From an uncultured Prevotella sp. (GTDB lineage: Bacteria > Bacteroidota > Bacteroidia > Bacteroidales > Bacteroidaceae): DNA of 13,633 nucleotides. The stretch is from contig UQJC01000053.1 of the NCBI GenBank assembly GCA_900541335.1, positions 1 to 13,633 of the forward strand, in the 5' to 3' direction. Shown one piece after another: positions 13,548 through 13,633 of this stretch (positions are counted from its first letter, which is position 1; the number at the start of each line of letters is the position of its first letter). The notes beneath the pieces were generated by a model, which ran no database searches, was not told the DNA's origin, and saw nothing but the letters and a program-made list of their open reading frames with translations. The translations under genes and the position numbers were made by a program.

Positions 13548-13633
13548 ATGTTTATTACCAAATTTCTTCACAACTTCGGTCGTTACCTCATCTTGATGGG
13601 ACAGACCTTTTCGCGTCCCGACCGAATGCGTAT
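13548..13633 (+). CDS. mlaE: MlaE-family ABC transporter permease, 3'-truncated by window edge
   Basis: Only the first 28 codons are present. The translation starts MFITKFLHNFGRYLILMGQT and continues FSRPDRMR. The pattern (short amphipathic start, GRYLxLMG, then FSRPxxxR) is the characteristic N-terminus of Bacteroidota MlaE/YrbE-type permeases. These act with an MlaF ATPase and an MCE protein in phospholipid transport between the inner and outer membranes. The ATG at 13548 lies 263 bp after the porE stop, with the MITE-like element in between, so it probably starts its own transcript. The call rests on a short stretch, and the downstream mlaF/mlaD genes cannot be seen. Confidence 0.72.
   Translation, partial: MFITKFLHNFGRYLILMGQTFSRPDRMR

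Overview
The window looks like chromosomal DNA of a Bacteroidales bacterium of the Prevotella/Alloprevotella/Porphyromonas type. The reasons are a separate regulatory chain of aspartate transcarbamoylase (PyrI) next to PyrB, start codons without Shine-Dalgarno sequences, a split glycine decarboxylase (GcvPA/GcvPB), a lipoprotein with the domain order of the type IX secretion protein PorE, and an MlaE-type permease N-terminus of the kind seen in Bacteroidota. The genus is inferred; nothing here fixes it.

Layout. Positions 2-3335 hold four plus-strand genes: pyrB (5' end outside the window), pyrI, a flavin reductase-family protein and glyA. Hairpin-forming inverted repeats lie in the spacers before the flavin reductase and before glyA. 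A convergent intergenic region (3336-3538) carries a strong hairpin terminator. Positions 3539-10782 hold one long minus-strand cluster, read from right to left: lplA, gcvT, gcvH, gcvPA, gcvPB, lpdA. A 465-bp non-coding gap (10783-11247) separates lplA from a divergent plus-strand gene for a 678-residue PorE-like lipoprotein (11248-13284). Next comes an approximately 189-bp element with 20-bp terminal inverted repeats that looks like a MITE (13298-13486), then the first 28 codons of an MlaE-family permease running off the right edge.

How the genes work together. The minus-strand cluster encodes every protein of the glycine cleavage system (T, H, both halves of P, and the L-protein/E3) plus a lipoate-protein ligase that can attach lipoate to GcvH. 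It is therefore a self-contained glycine-to-methylene-THF module. Facing it is glyA, which interconverts serine and glycine on the same one-carbon carrier. pyrB/pyrI start pyrimidine synthesis.

Most unusual signals. These are the MITE-like element with its nested palindrome, and a family of short intergenic repeats (core roughly GAGTTTAGGAG and its complement). The repeats occur in several spacers of the lplA-gcv-lpdA cluster and the lplA leader but were not noticed in the plus-strand spacers. No tRNA, rRNA, CRISPR array, transposase gene or riboswitch was recognised.
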